Source: Enemella evansiae (GTDB lineage Bacteria > Actinomycetota > Actinomycetes > Propionibacteriales > Propionibacteriaceae). Taken from it: a DNA stretch of 64,000 nucleotides. The notes beneath the pieces were generated by a model, which was given only the letters and a program-made list of their open reading frames with translations, did not search any database and was not told the origin of the DNA. Numbering within the stretch: the stretch's first letter is position 1; the number at the start of each line of letters is the position of its first letter. Both the position numbers and the translations under genes were made by a program. The stretch is taken from NCBI RefSeq assembly GCF_002250705.1, contig NZ_NMVP01000006.1:1-64000 (forward strand). The letters run 5' to 3'. Positions 1 to 11,833 of the stretch are shown piece by piece.

Positions 1-300
1 CCGGGTGGTCTTATCGGGCCGGTTGACCTCGATCACCTCGATCCCGGCCGCCAGCAGATGCACCGTCAACCCGGCCCCATACGAACCGGTCGACTCGACC
101 CCGATCGCGGTGATCGGTCCGTGGCCGGCGACCCAGTCCACCAACGCGGCATAACCCGCGCGGGAGACCGGGAACTCCCGATCAGCCAACAACACCCCGG
201 TCTCGGTGAGCACGACCGCGTGATGGGTGCGTTGATGAGTATCGACCCCGGCCACCACCGGGGTCGGGTCTTGAGGCGTGGCATGGTTGGTGGTCATCAT
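1..300 (-). CDS. IS110-family transposase, N-terminal part (cut by window edge)
   Basis: Read from the ATG at 300 on the minus strand, 100 codons stay open to base 1, so the 3' part lies outside the window. The N-terminus contains VVAGVDTHQRTHHAVVLTE, the first acidic block of the DEDD/RuvC-like catalytic domain of IS110 transposases, followed about 50 residues later by AIGVESTGSYGAGL, the second conserved block. IS110 enzymes are DNA recombinases without the usual terminal inverted repeats. ATG codons lie at 300 and 297, and either could be the start. No frameshift is seen in the visible part, so the copy may be intact. The family call is confident; the element's right end and activity cannot be judged here. 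Confidence 0.9.
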   Translation of the reverse strand, partial: MMTTNHATPQDPTPVVAGVDTHQRTHHAVVLTETGVLLADREFPVSRAGYAALVDWVAGHGPITAIGVESTGSYGAGLTVHLLAAGIEVIEVNRPDKTTR

Positions 301-480
301 GGGTGATGTCTCCCTCTACAACTGGATCGAGGGATGACCTCCCAGGCCGGGCGGACACCACAGTGATGAGACACCGATCAAGGTCCTATCAAGTCACACC
401 CGCCCGGTCTGGCCATCCAAACCGAAAGAGGGGCCCGGCGGGCCGGCCGTCGACAAGTCGCGTTCAAGGCACCCAACCAA
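301..480 (-). ncRNA. candidate IS110 bridge-RNA / left-end non-coding region
   Basis: This is non-coding DNA immediately upstream of the IS110 transposase and in its orientation. It contains paired arms at 342-354 and 400-412 (CCAGGCCGGGCGG against CCGCCCGGTCTGG, one mismatch) enclosing about 45 bases, so a long stem can form. Some IS110 elements are known to transcribe a structured bridge RNA from the region 5' of the recombinase gene, which specifies donor and target DNA. The assignment here is inference from position and foldability. I cannot define the element's left boundary or the RNA ends. Confidence 0.35.
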
Positions 481-586
481 CAGCGCCAGTGTCGAGATCG
501 GTCAAACGAACAACCCAGACCCCAAAGACATCATCCCCAAGGCCACCGGACCCCCACCACCATCCTCACTGTGTCGAGATGTGCCC

Positions 587-682
587 CACCCAGGGGGTGT
601 GCATGCCCAGCGATGTGGACGAGACGCTTGAGTCAGCAGGCGCGCTCGTCCACATCGCCCGGGGATGTCCACCCCCTGGGTG
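587..682. repeat. long imperfect inverted repeat
   Basis: The left arm (587-623) and right arm (645-682) are near-complementary over about 37 bases. The ends CACCCAGGGGGTG/CACCCCCTGGGTG and the inner segments CGATGTGGACGAG/CTCGTCCACATCG pair perfectly, with a short mismatched block between them and a 21-base loop. There is no gene between the IS110 fragment and the sigma factor, and no T-run follows, so this is not a textbook terminator. Confidence 0.8.
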
Positions 683-780
683 CCCGGACGGCGAGTCTGG
701 TCGTGAGGGAGCGCAGCGGCCTCCTGGTGCGGTGCATCCGCCGCGCCTGTGCAGCGGGAGGTTGGTCGCGGAGCGGGTCG

Positions 781-843
781 GTCATCTCGACACGGCGGCC
801 ATTGCTCCGATCCGCTGCGCATGGCCCGCCTACTCGATGAGCG
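781..843 (+). repeat. dispersed palindromic repeat, family A, copy 1
   Basis: The segment starts TCATCTCGACACGG, contains an inner pair GCCATTGCTCCG/GCGCATGGC, and ends CTACTCGATGAGCG. The outer and inner parts are both partly self-complementary. The same arrangement recurs at 2945-3006, 38571-38622 (reverse) and 63373-63434. Confidence 0.85.
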
Positions 844-896
844 CGGGGGCCCGGCGGCATCGGTTTCTCCCCGCTCGCGCTCCAGGCCGCTGCTTC

Positions 897-979
897 GTCC
901 GGGCACCCAAAGGTGCGACCGGGCACCCGATTCCGCCACGCAGTTGTGGGTGCCCGGTCGCACAACCGGGTGCCCGGAC
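897..979. repeat. long near-perfect inverted repeat
   Basis: The arms at 897-928 and 947-979 pair over about 32 bases. Each arm carries two copies of a GGGCACCC-type word and a shared TGCGACCGGGCACCC block, and they are separated by a loop of about 18 bases. It lies 90 bp upstream of the sigma-factor gene. It could act as a transcription barrier or could be a mobile-element remnant; nothing in the sequence decides between these. Confidence 0.8.
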
Positions 980-1067
980 CACGAACCCGGTCGTGGGGAA
1001 GGTGTCGGAGCCCGTCCCCTGATTGGATGTAACAAACGGGGCTGCCGGACCAGTACGGGGTGTGGAC

Positions 1068-1613
1068 ATGGACGACTTCACCGCCCTGTATGCGGCGCAC
1101 AGCCCGCGGGTGCGCCAGTACTGCCGCCGTCGGGTGGACGAATCCAGCTGTGATGACGTCGTCGCCCAGACCTTCCTGATCGCCTGGCGGCGTCGTGCGG
1201 ACCTGCCGCCCAATCCGCTGCCCTGGCTGCTGGTGACCGCCCGCCAGGTGATCTCCGAACAACTGCGGCAGCGAACCCGGGAGCGGGATCGACCGCCGCC
1301 GGACTGGCAGTCGCTGGCCGCAGCCTCGGCCGAGGTCACCGCCACTGAACGCGACCAGGCGCTGCGTGCGCTCGCCGCACTCAGCGAGACCGACCGCGAG
1401 CTGTTGCTGCTGATCGCCTGGGACGGGCTCAGCTCGGCCGAGGCCGCCCAGGTCCTCGGGGTGTCCCGGGCGACCTTCGGGGTACGCCTGCACCGGGCCC
1501 GGGCGCGACTGGAGAGAGCCGCCGGCGCCCCCGACATGCCGGCCGGCGCGGCTCGCTCGCGCGGGCAAATCAACCGAACCGACCAAGCGGGGGAATGCAA
1601 TGCGAACGTCTGA
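1068..1613 (+). CDS. ECF-like RNA polymerase sigma factor (sigma-70 family)
   Basis: This is a 181-residue alternative sigma factor. The N-terminal half is region 2 (LYAAHSPRVRQYCRRRV, DVVAQTFLIAWRR), which binds core polymerase and the -10 element. The C-terminal half is a region 4 helix-turn-helix (SSAEAAQVLGVSRATFGVRLHRARARLE) that reads the -35 element. ATG 1068 was chosen because an ACGGGG motif sits 7-8 bases upstream; GTG 1062 and an ATG at 1023 are also in frame. The next gene starts inside its 3' end (14 bp overlap) and encodes a membrane protein, an arrangement typical of a sigma factor with its regulator. The stimulus is unknown. Confidence 0.88.
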   Translation: MDDFTALYAAHSPRVRQYCRRRVDESSCDDVVAQTFLIAWRRRADLPPNPLPWLLVTARQVISEQLRQRTRERDRPPPDWQSLAAASAEVTATERDQALRALAALSETDRELLLLIAWDGLSSAEAAQVLGVSRATFGVRLHRARARLERAAGAPDMPAGAARSRGQINRTDQAGECNANV

Positions 1614-2562
1614 CAACTCCACCTTCGACGTGCTCACCCGGCTGCGCCCGGACCCGACGGCTGATCCCGACCAGACCCGCATCGGACTGGCCCGCCTGCA
1701 TCGGGAGATCACCGCCGAACCCGCCGAACCGGAGCCGCGCCGGCGGCTGCGCTGCACCGGGGCCCGCCGCCTGGTACTGGTAGGCGTGGTCTGTGCCCTG
1801 CTCGCGATCCCGGCGGTCGTCTTCCGCGGTTCTCCGACGGCGTACGCCGACCTCACACCGCTCGCCGAGCGGGCCGAACGGCAGAAGTCGCTGCAGCCCG
1901 GGCCGGGGGAGTACTACTACCGGCGCACCCAGCCCGGCCGTGACGATAACAGCAACCGCTATGCCGGTGGCGAGATCGATCGGGAGGAATGGTTGCCTTC
2001 ACCGGGGGGCATCGCGACCACGCGGACCAGGCAGAACGACAAGCAGACCGTCTACATCTCGCGGGGGCCCTTGATGGGTTACACACCGTGGGCGGACCTG
2101 CCCACCAACCCGGTCTCGCTGGAGATCGCGCTGCGGGCGCGGGCGACCGGGTCGCTGAACCAGGATGAGGCGGTCTGGGAGGCCGTGGGGTATGCCCTGG
2201 TGGAGAACCCGGACCCCGAGCACCGGGCCGCGCTGATCAAGGTGCTGCCCCGGCTCACCAATGTCACGGTGCGCGACGGCGTGGACTCCCTGGGCAGGCC
2301 GGCGAAGATCATCAGTCGGACCGAGCCGATGCGCGGGCCGGGGGTTCGGGCCACGCTCCTGCTCGATCCGGTGACCGGTCGCATTCTGGAGCAGCGGCGG
2401 GTGGGGCCGGCGATCGACGACCCCGACCAGCCGTACGTCGGGGCGACCGTGGTGGTCGAGGAACGTCTGGTCGACGGGTCACCACCGTGGGTTCCGCTGC
2501 CTGGGATGACCTGCAAGCGGACGGAAACAAATCCCGAGATCGAGATGTACCAGTGCCGCTGA
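1600..2562 (+). CDS. membrane-anchored CU044_5270-type protein, likely sigma-factor partner
   Basis: This 320-residue protein has a cytoplasmic N-terminus (residues 1-56), one membrane segment at about 57-75 (LVLVGVVCALLAIPAVV) and an extracytoplasmic domain beginning near GEYYYRRTQ. The layout matches actinobacterial CU044_5270-type proteins that are regularly encoded next to sigma factors. The ATG at 1600 overlaps the sigma gene by 14 bp, so translation is probably coupled. No zinc-binding anti-sigma motif (HxxxCxxC) is visible, so an anti-sigma role is inferred from context only. The biochemical function of the family is not established to my knowledge. Confidence 0.75.
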   Translation: MRTSDNSTFDVLTRLRPDPTADPDQTRIGLARLHREITAEPAEPEPRRRLRCTGARRLVLVGVVCALLAIPAVVFRGSPTAYADLTPLAERAERQKSLQPGPGEYYYRRTQPGRDDNSNRYAGGEIDREEWLPSPGGIATTRTRQNDKQTVYISRGPLMGYTPWADLPTNPVSLEIALRARATGSLNQDEAVWEAVGYALVENPDPEHRAALIKVLPRLTNVTVRDGVDSLGRPAKIISRTEPMRGPGVRATLLLDPVTGRILEQRRVGPAIDDPDQPYVGATVVVEERLVDGSPPWVPLPGMTCKRTETNPEIEMYQCR

Positions 2563-2675
2563 CCGCTTGACGCACGGTCGTTCGGGCGCACGGCACACGG
2601 GGCGCGAACCCAACGAACGTGCGTCAGACCGGAGTCCCGGACGTGAACCTACGGGTTCATCTCCTCTGGGCCGTC

Positions 2676-2742
2676 GGAATTTGCGGCTCGATCCAGGAAT
2701 TGGCCGGTTTGCTCTTCGATCGCGAATCGAGCCGCAGATTCC
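2676..2742. repeat. dispersed palindromic repeat, family D, copy 1
   Basis: The arms GGAATTTGCGGCTCGAT (2676-2692) and ATCGAGCCGCAGATTCC (2726-2742) are complementary except for one mismatch. A related palindrome with the same TTGCGGCTCGAT arm lies at 53883-53951. The gap 2563-3144 holds this repeat, a GCTGCAGTTGCGC/GCGCGACTGCAGC hairpin near 2836-2870 and a family A copy, but no gene. Confidence 0.8.
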
Positions 2743-2944
2743 GACGGGCGAGGGTGGCTTGGGCCCGAGCGCGCGGATCGGTGCGCTGCAGGCATCTGCT
2801 CGACCTGGGGCGGTTGGACGACACGCCGGCGATGAGCTGCAGTTGCGCTGGACAGCGCGACTGCAGCCGGGGTTTCGCGTGTCGGGGATGCATTTGCGCC
2901 AGGGAGCGCAACAGCAGCTTTGCCTCGTCGAGTCGCCGGCTCGG

Positions 2945-3006
2945 CTCATCTCGACACGGCCGCCATTGCTCCGCTTCGCTCCGCATGGCGGCCCACTCGA
3001 TGAGCG
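2945..3006 (+). repeat. dispersed palindromic repeat, family A, copy 2
   Basis: The segment starts CTCATCTCGACACGGC and ends ACTCGATGAGCG. The inner stem is GCCATTGCTCCGC paired with CGCATGGC. It has the same plan as the copy at 781-843 and lies about 140 bp upstream of the rpoB promoter. Confidence 0.85.
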
Positions 3007-3144
3007 TGCCAGAGCCCCGCGACACGGCGGTTTCCGCCCGGATACTTGCCAACGGCCCGGACGTGAGTATGCTTTTCGCGAGCGTTCGACCGCTGGTTCC
3101 CACCGGCGATGATTTGACCGTTCTGGTCAGCGCTGCGCCCGCGC

Positions 3145-3173
3145 TTTACAGTGGGCGTACTTTCGGGTAGTGT
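3145..3173 (+). promoter_or_regulatory. rpoBC promoter
   Basis: A TTTACA -35 element (3145-3150), a 17-bp spacer and a TAGTGT -10 element (3168-3173) match housekeeping sigma consensus well. The predicted start is near 3180, giving a leader of about 115 nt before rpoB. The bases after the -10, AGGG then GTTTGC, resemble those at the S10, spc and secY promoters of this window. Confidence 0.75.
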
Positions 3174-3295
3174 AGGGGTTTGCCCCGCGTAGATTCGACC
3201 CTCGTCCGGTTCCCTGCTCGTCAGACCGTGCTTGACAAGGGTCGTTCAGCATGCACAGAACAGAACGCCTGCGAGTTCTCGGAAGGACCAAGCTG

Positions 3296-6200
3296 TTGGC
3301 CGCCTCGCGCACTGCCTCGAAGAACACCAACGTCGTCTCCCCCACTGGGCGGATCTCTTTCGCCAAGATCGCCGAACCGATGGAAGTCCCGGACCTGCTC
3401 GATCTGCAGGTCGACTCCTTCGACTGGCTGATCGGCAACCAGGTCTGGCAGGACCGGGTCCAGGCCGCCCTGGACGAGGGACGGACCGACGTGAACACGA
3501 AGTCCGGGCTGGAGGAGATCTTCGAGGAGATCTCCCCGATCGAGGACTTCTCCCAGACGATGTCGCTGTCGTTCCGCGACCACCGCTTCGAGGACCCCAA
3601 GTTCTCGGTCGATGAGTGCAAGGACCGCGACGTCACCTACGCCGCCCCGCTGTTCGTGACCGCCGAGTTCATGAACAACGACACCGGCGAGATCAAGTCC
3701 CAGACCGTCTTCATGGGTGACTTCCCGCTGATGACCGACAAGGGCACCTTCGTGATCAACGGCACCGAGCGTGTCGTGGTCTCCCAGCTGGTGCGTTCCC
3801 CGGGCGTCTACTTCGAGCAGACCCCCGACAAGACCTCCGACAAGGACATCTTCACCTGCAAGGTGATCCCGTCCCGCGGTGCCTGGCTCGAGTTCGAGGT
3901 CGACAAGCGCGACATGGTCGGCGTACGCCTGGACCGCAAGCGCAAGCAGAACGTCACCGTGCTGCTCAAGGCCCTCGGCTGGACCGACGAGCAGATCCTG
4001 GAGGAGTTCGGCCAGTACGAGTCGATGCGGCTCACCCTGGAGAAGGACGCCACCAGCGGTCAGGACGACGCGCTGCTCGACATCTACCGCAAGCTCCGTC
4101 CGGGTGAACCGCCGACCCGCGAGGCCGCCCAAGCGCTGCTGGAGAACTACTACTTCAACCCGAAGCGCTACGACCTGGCCAAGGTCGGTCGTTACAAGAT
4201 CAACAAGAAGCTCGGCCTTGATCAGCCGTTCGACCAGCAGGTGCTGACCATCGACGACATCGTCTCCGCGATCCGTTTCGTGGTGGCGCTGCACGAGGGC
4301 CAGGAGACCCTGCCGGCCGCCGACGGTGCAGAGATCATCGTCGAAGAGGACGACATCGACCACTTCGGCAACCGTCGCCTGCGGACCGTCGGCGAGCTGA
4401 TCCAGAACCAGCTGCGTACCGGCCTCGGGCGGATGGAGCGCGTGGTGCGCGACCGGATGACCACCCAGGACATCGAGGCGATCACCCCGCAGACCTTGAT
4501 CAACATCCGTCCGGTGGTGGCTGCGCTGAAGGAGTTCTTCGGCACCTCGCAGCTGTCCCAGTTCATGGACCAGAACAACCCGCTCGCCGGTCTCACCCAC
4601 AAGCGCCGCCTCTCGGCGCTGGGCCCGGGCGGCCTGTCCCGCGACCGCGCGGGCATGGAGGTCCGTGACGTGCACCCCTCGCACTACGGCCGGATGTGTC
4701 CGATCGAGACCCCCGAAGGCCCGAACATCGGCCTGATCGGCTCGCTGGCCTCCTTCGGCCGGGTGAACGCGTTCGGGTTCATCGAGACCCCGTACCGCCG
4801 GGTCACCGACGGTGTGGTCACCGACACGATCGACTACCTCACCGCCGATGAGGAGGACCGCTACGTGGTCGCGCAGGCCAACGCGGTGCTCAACGACGAC
4901 GGGTCGTTCGCCGAGGAGCGCGTGCTGGTCCGCAAGCGGCACGGCGAGGTGGACACCATCCCGCGCGAGGAAGTGCAGTACATGGACGTCTCGCCGCGCC
5001 AGATGGTGTCGGTGGCGACCGCGCTGATCCCGTTCCTCGAGCACGACGACGCCTCCCGCGCCCTGATGGGTGCCAACATGCAGCGTCAGGCGGTGCCGCT
5101 GATCCGCAGCGACCGTCCGTTCGTCGGCACCGGCATGGAATACCGCGCCGCCGTCGACGGTGGCGAGGTGACCGTGGCCGCCAAGGCGGGCGTCGTCTCC
5201 TCGGTCTCGGCCGACCTGGTCGAGATCGCCTGCGACGACGGCACCTACCAGACCTACCGGCTGCACAAGTTCAACCGCTCCAACGCCGGCACCTGCATCA
5301 ACCAGCGTCCGCTGGTCACCGCGGGGGACCGGGTCGAGCCCGGTACGCCGCTGGCCGACGGGCCGGCCACCGACAGCGCGGAGATCGCGTTGGGCCGCAA
5401 CCTGCTGGTGGCGTTCATGCCGTGGGAGGGCCACAACTACGAGGACGCGATCATCCTGTCCCAGCGACTGGTGCAGGACGACGTGCTCACCTCGATCCAC
5501 ATCGAGGAGCACGAGGTCGATGCCCGCGACACCAAGCTCGGTGCCGAGGAGATCACCCGCGACATCCCCAACGTCTCCGAGGAGATGCTGGCCAACCTCG
5601 ACGAGCGGGGCATCATCCGCATCGGCGCCGAGGTCGGCACCGGCGACATCCTGGTCGGCAAGGTCACGCCGAAGGGTGAGACCGAGCTGACCCCGGAGGA
5701 GCGGCTGCTGCGCGCGATCTTCGGCGAGAAGGCGCGCGAGGTCCGCGACACCTCGATGAAGGTGCCGCACGGCGAGGCCGGCACGGTCATCGGCGTCCGC
5801 GTCTTCGACCGCGAGGAGGGTGACGAACTCGCCCCGGGTGTGAACCAGCTGGTCCGGGTCTACGTGGCCCAGAAGCGGAAGATCTCCGACGGCGACAAGC
5901 TCGCCGGCCGGCACGGCAACAAGGGCGTGATCTCCAAGATCCTGCCCGTCGAGGACATGCCGTTCCTGGAGGACGGCACCCCCGTCGACATCGTGCTGAA
6001 CCCGCTCGGCGTCCCCTCCCGGATGAACGTCGGACAGGTGATGGAGCTGCACCTCGGCTGGATCGCCAAGACCGGCTGGGATGTCACCGAGGTCGACGAG
6101 CCGTGGGCCAAGCGCCTGGTGGAGAACGGGATCGGCATGGTTCAGGGTGACCAGCGCCTGGCCACCCCGGTCTTCGACGGTGCCACCGAGCAGGAGCTCT

Positions 6201-6784
6201 CCGGTCTGCTGGAGAACGGTCTGCCGACCGCCGACGGCCTCAAGCTGGTCGACGGCTCCGGCAAGGCGCGGCTCTTCGACGGCCGCTCCGGCGAGCCCTA
6301 CCCGGACCCGATCGGTGTCGGCTACATGTACATGCTGAAGCTGCACCACCTGGTCGATGACAAGATCCACGCCCGCTCCACCGGTCCGTACTCCATGATC
6401 ACCCAGCAGCCGCTGGGCGGTAAGGCGCAGTTCGGTGGCCAGCGGTTCGGCGAGATGGAGGTCTGGGCACTCGAGGCGTACGGCGCCGCCTGGGCCCTGC
6501 AGGAGCTGCTGACCATCAAGTCCGACGACGTCCAGGGCCGGGTCAAGGTCTACGAGGCGATCGTCAAGGGCGAGAACATCCCCGAGCCGGGCATCCCGGA
6601 GTCGTTCAAGGTGCTGGTGAAGGAGATGAAGTCTCTCTGCCTGAACGTCGAGGTGCTCAGCTCCGACGGCACGGTGGTCGAGCTGCGCGAGTCCGATGAG
6701 GACAACTACCGCGCCAGCGAGGAGTTCGGCATCGACCTGTCGCGTCGCCCGGGTGAGGGCTTCGCCGGAGTCGAAGAGGTCTGA
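3296..6784 (+). CDS. rpoB: RNA polymerase beta subunit
   Basis: This subunit forms one jaw of the core RNA polymerase and part of the active centre. The TTG at 3296 is the best start because GGAAGGACC lies 7 bases upstream and the product (1162 aa) then begins [11 protein letters not shown], as in Streptomyces RpoB; an upstream ATG at 3251 would add 15 unsupported residues. Landmarks include the rifampicin cluster ([20 protein letters not shown]), [19 protein letters not shown] and the C-terminal [11 protein letters not shown]. Residue 431 is Ala where many RpoB proteins have Ser (E. coli Ser522 position). rpoC follows after a 109-bp gap containing a large hairpin. Confidence 0.98.
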   Translation: MAASRTASKNTNVVSPTGRISFAKIAEPMEVPDLLDLQVDSFDWLIGNQVWQDRVQAALDEGRTDVNTKSGLEEIFEEISPIEDFSQTMSLSFRDHRFEDPKFSVDECKDRDVTYAAPLFVTAEFMNNDTGEIKSQTVFMGDFPLMTDKGTFVINGTERVVVSQLVRSPGVYFEQTPDKTSDKDIFTCKVIPSRGAWLEFEVDKRDMVGVRLDRKRKQNVTVLLKALGWTDEQILEEFGQYESMRLTLEKDATSGQDDALLDIYRKLRPGEPPTREAAQALLENYYFNPKRYDLAKVGRYKINKKLGLDQPFDQQVLTIDDIVSAIRFVVALHEGQETLPAADGAEIIVEEDDIDHFGNRRLRTVGELIQNQLRTGLGRMERVVRDRMTTQDIEAITPQTLINIRPVVAALKEFFGTSQLSQFMDQNNPLAGLTHKRRLSALGPGGLSRDRAGMEVRDVHPSHYGRMCPIETPEGPNIGLIGSLASFGRVNAFGFIETPYRRVTDGVVTDTIDYLTADEEDRYVVAQANAVLNDDGSFAEERVLVRKRHGEVDTIPREEVQYMDVSPRQMVSVATALIPFLEHDDASRALMGANMQRQAVPLIRSDRPFVGTGMEYRAAVDGGEVTVAAKAGVVSSVSADLVEIACDDGTYQTYRLHKFNRSNAGTCINQRPLVTAGDRVEPGTPLADGPATDSAEIALGRNLLVAFMPWEGHNYEDAIILSQRLVQDDVLTSIHIEEHEVDARDTKLGAEEITRDIPNVSEEMLANLDERGIIRIGAEVGTGDILVGKVTPKGETELTPEERLLRAIFGEKAREVRDTSMKVPHGEAGTVIGVRVFDREEGDELAPGVNQLVRVYVAQKRKISDGDKLAGRHGNKGVISKILPVEDMPFLEDGTPVDIVLNPLGVPSRMNVGQVMELHLGWIAKTGWDVTEVDEPWAKRLVENGIGMVQGDQRLATPVFDGATEQELSGLLENGLPTADGLKLVDGSGKARLFDGRSGEPYPDPIGVGYMYMLKLHHLVDDKIHARSTGPYSMITQQPLGGKAQFGGQRFGEMEVWALEAYGAAWALQELLTIKSDDVQGRVKVYEAIVKGENIPEPGIPESFKVLVKEMKSLCLNVEVLSSDGTVVELRESDEDNYRASEEFGIDLSRRPGEGFAGVEEV

Positions 6785-6793
6785 CCCCCAAGG

Positions 6794-6827
6794 GGGGTAC
6801 GCCGCAGCGCGCGCTGCGGCGTACCCC
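6794..6827. repeat. perfect 34-base palindrome between rpoB and rpoC
   Basis: GGGGTACGCCGCAGCGC (6794-6810) is followed directly by its exact reverse complement (6811-6827). No T-run follows, so strong termination is unlikely. It could be an mRNA processing or stabilising hairpin, or a partial attenuator that tunes the rpoB/rpoC ratio. Confidence 0.85.
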
Positions 6828-6893
6828 TCCCACAACAGCAGAGCTTGACGCAGCGGGGCGGCGTACGCCCCGCACGAACACAGAGGAAACACA

Positions 6894-10808
<3,915 letters not shown>

Positions 10809-10862
10809 TCGAGTCTCCTACGCCGGCTGAGCGAGTCGAAGCCATCGGTTGAGACAGGGGGA

Positions 10863-10890
10863 GGGCCCCGGGACTTCGGTCCCGGGGCCC
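10863..10890 (+). terminator. rpoBC terminator
   Basis: A 12-bp perfect GC stem (10863-10874 with 10879-10890) closes on a TTCG tetraloop and is followed by TTTCG. It lies 54 bp after the rpoC stop codon. The segment between them carries a fragment of repeat family B (GGCTGAGCGAGTCGAAGCC). Confidence 0.9.
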
Positions 10891-10972
10891 TTTCGCGTCC
10901 TCCGGGGGTACGCCAGCTTCACGCACGCTCGTCAGCCTGATGTACGGACGACCCGAACCGGCCGACATGCAA

Positions 10973-11004
10973 CAGGGCCCCGGAACCGGAGTTCCGGGGC
11001 CCTG
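10973..11004 (-). terminator. terminator of the secreted-protein gene at 11031-11612
   Basis: A perfect 14-bp stem (CAGGGCCCCGGAAC with GTTCCGGGGCCCTG) with a 4-base loop lies 26 bp beyond the stop codon of the minus-strand gene. It resembles the rpoBC terminator 100 bp away, so together they insulate two convergent units. Confidence 0.8.
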
Positions 11005-11030
11005 CTCTGTGCCTGGGGATCGGGTAGGGA

Positions 11031-11612
11031 TCAGACGCCGGTGTTGGCCAGGCCGCCGGTGCTCGGCTTCTCGGTCGGCTTCTTGGTGGGCTTCTTCGTC
11101 GGGGGCGGGGTCCCCGGCAGCGAACCGCCGATGGTGTAATCGACCGGACCGCCGAGCTCCTCGACACCCTTGGGGGTCTGCAGCGTCACGGTCCCGTTCA
11201 CCGGGAACCGGTTGATCGTGCAGGTGAAGCTGGTGGTCTTCGACGCCGGCTTCCCGTTCAGGCCGGAGAAGGTCACCGTGGTGGACCCGCTGCCCTGGCA
11301 GGTGGCGCCGGTGACCTTGCTGTAGTTCACCACGTAGGCACCGTCGGTGTTGGTGGTGACCTCGACGGTCAGCGTGTAGTTCTCCCCGGCGGCGTAGGAC
11401 GGCTTGTCCGAGGTCATGTCCGAGATGCCCGCCTCTCCACCGGCGCGCTTGGCCCCGATCCTGTCCTTCGAGATCGGGAGGTTCTGATCCGGGGTCGAGG
11501 CGGCGGAGGGCTTCGGCGTGGGCGTCGGGGCGGCCTGGGCGCTGAGGGCGTACGCCCCGGAGAACGCGAGACCGCCGGCCAGGCTGGCGGCGAGAAGTTT
11601 GCTGCGGAGCAT
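11031..11612 (-). CDS. secreted Ig-like protein ending in an LANTG motif
   Basis: This is a 193-residue exported protein of unknown function. ATG 11612 was chosen over upstream in-frame codons because GGAAGGATCACCC precedes it and a clear signal peptide follows (LLAASLAGGLAFSGAYALSAQA, cleavage after AQA). A Thr/Pro linker leads into a beta-rich domain (about residues 65-160) with two Cys likely to pair (TGATCQGSG, TSFTCTIN), suggesting an immunoglobulin-type fold. A PTKKPTKKPTEKP linker then leads to the C-terminus GGLANTGV. LAxTG is a sortase-type motif, but the membrane segment and basic tail expected after it are absent: the stop codon comes one residue later. I do not recognise a named family. 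Confidence 0.75.
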   Translation of the reverse strand: MLRSKLLAASLAGGLAFSGAYALSAQAAPTPTPKPSAASTPDQNLPISKDRIGAKRAGGEAGISDMTSDKPSYAAGENYTLTVEVTTNTDGAYVVNYSKVTGATCQGSGSTTVTFSGLNGKPASKTTSFTCTINRFPVNGTVTLQTPKGVEELGGPVDYTIGGSLPGTPPPTKKPTKKPTEKPSTGGLANTGV

Positions 11613-11833
11613 GGGTGATCCTTCCGGAATGCAGATGATGATGGGAAGAGTGCGATTCCGAGGCCGAACGTAGGCCGGGCCCCCGCCCGCCCGACCTGGC
11701 CACTCCGGCAGGAGTTCCAAGCGTGACCGAATCGTTGCAATTGACACTCCGGTAGGTCGTGGACACCGGCTTCACCCACCCCGGGGCCGAGTGCCATGGT
11801 GGCGGGTGGTGCACATCGACGAGGGAGAAGCAG

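Noticed and set aside
303..1022. Open frames between the transposase and the sigma gene
   Set aside because: Frames run through palindromic repeats, overlap each other in several frames and show no recognisable domain.
3230..3262. Second rpoB promoter at TTGACA near 3230
   Set aside because: No acceptable -10 element lies 16-19 bp downstream, and the site overlaps the translation start region; the 3145-3173 promoter is far better.
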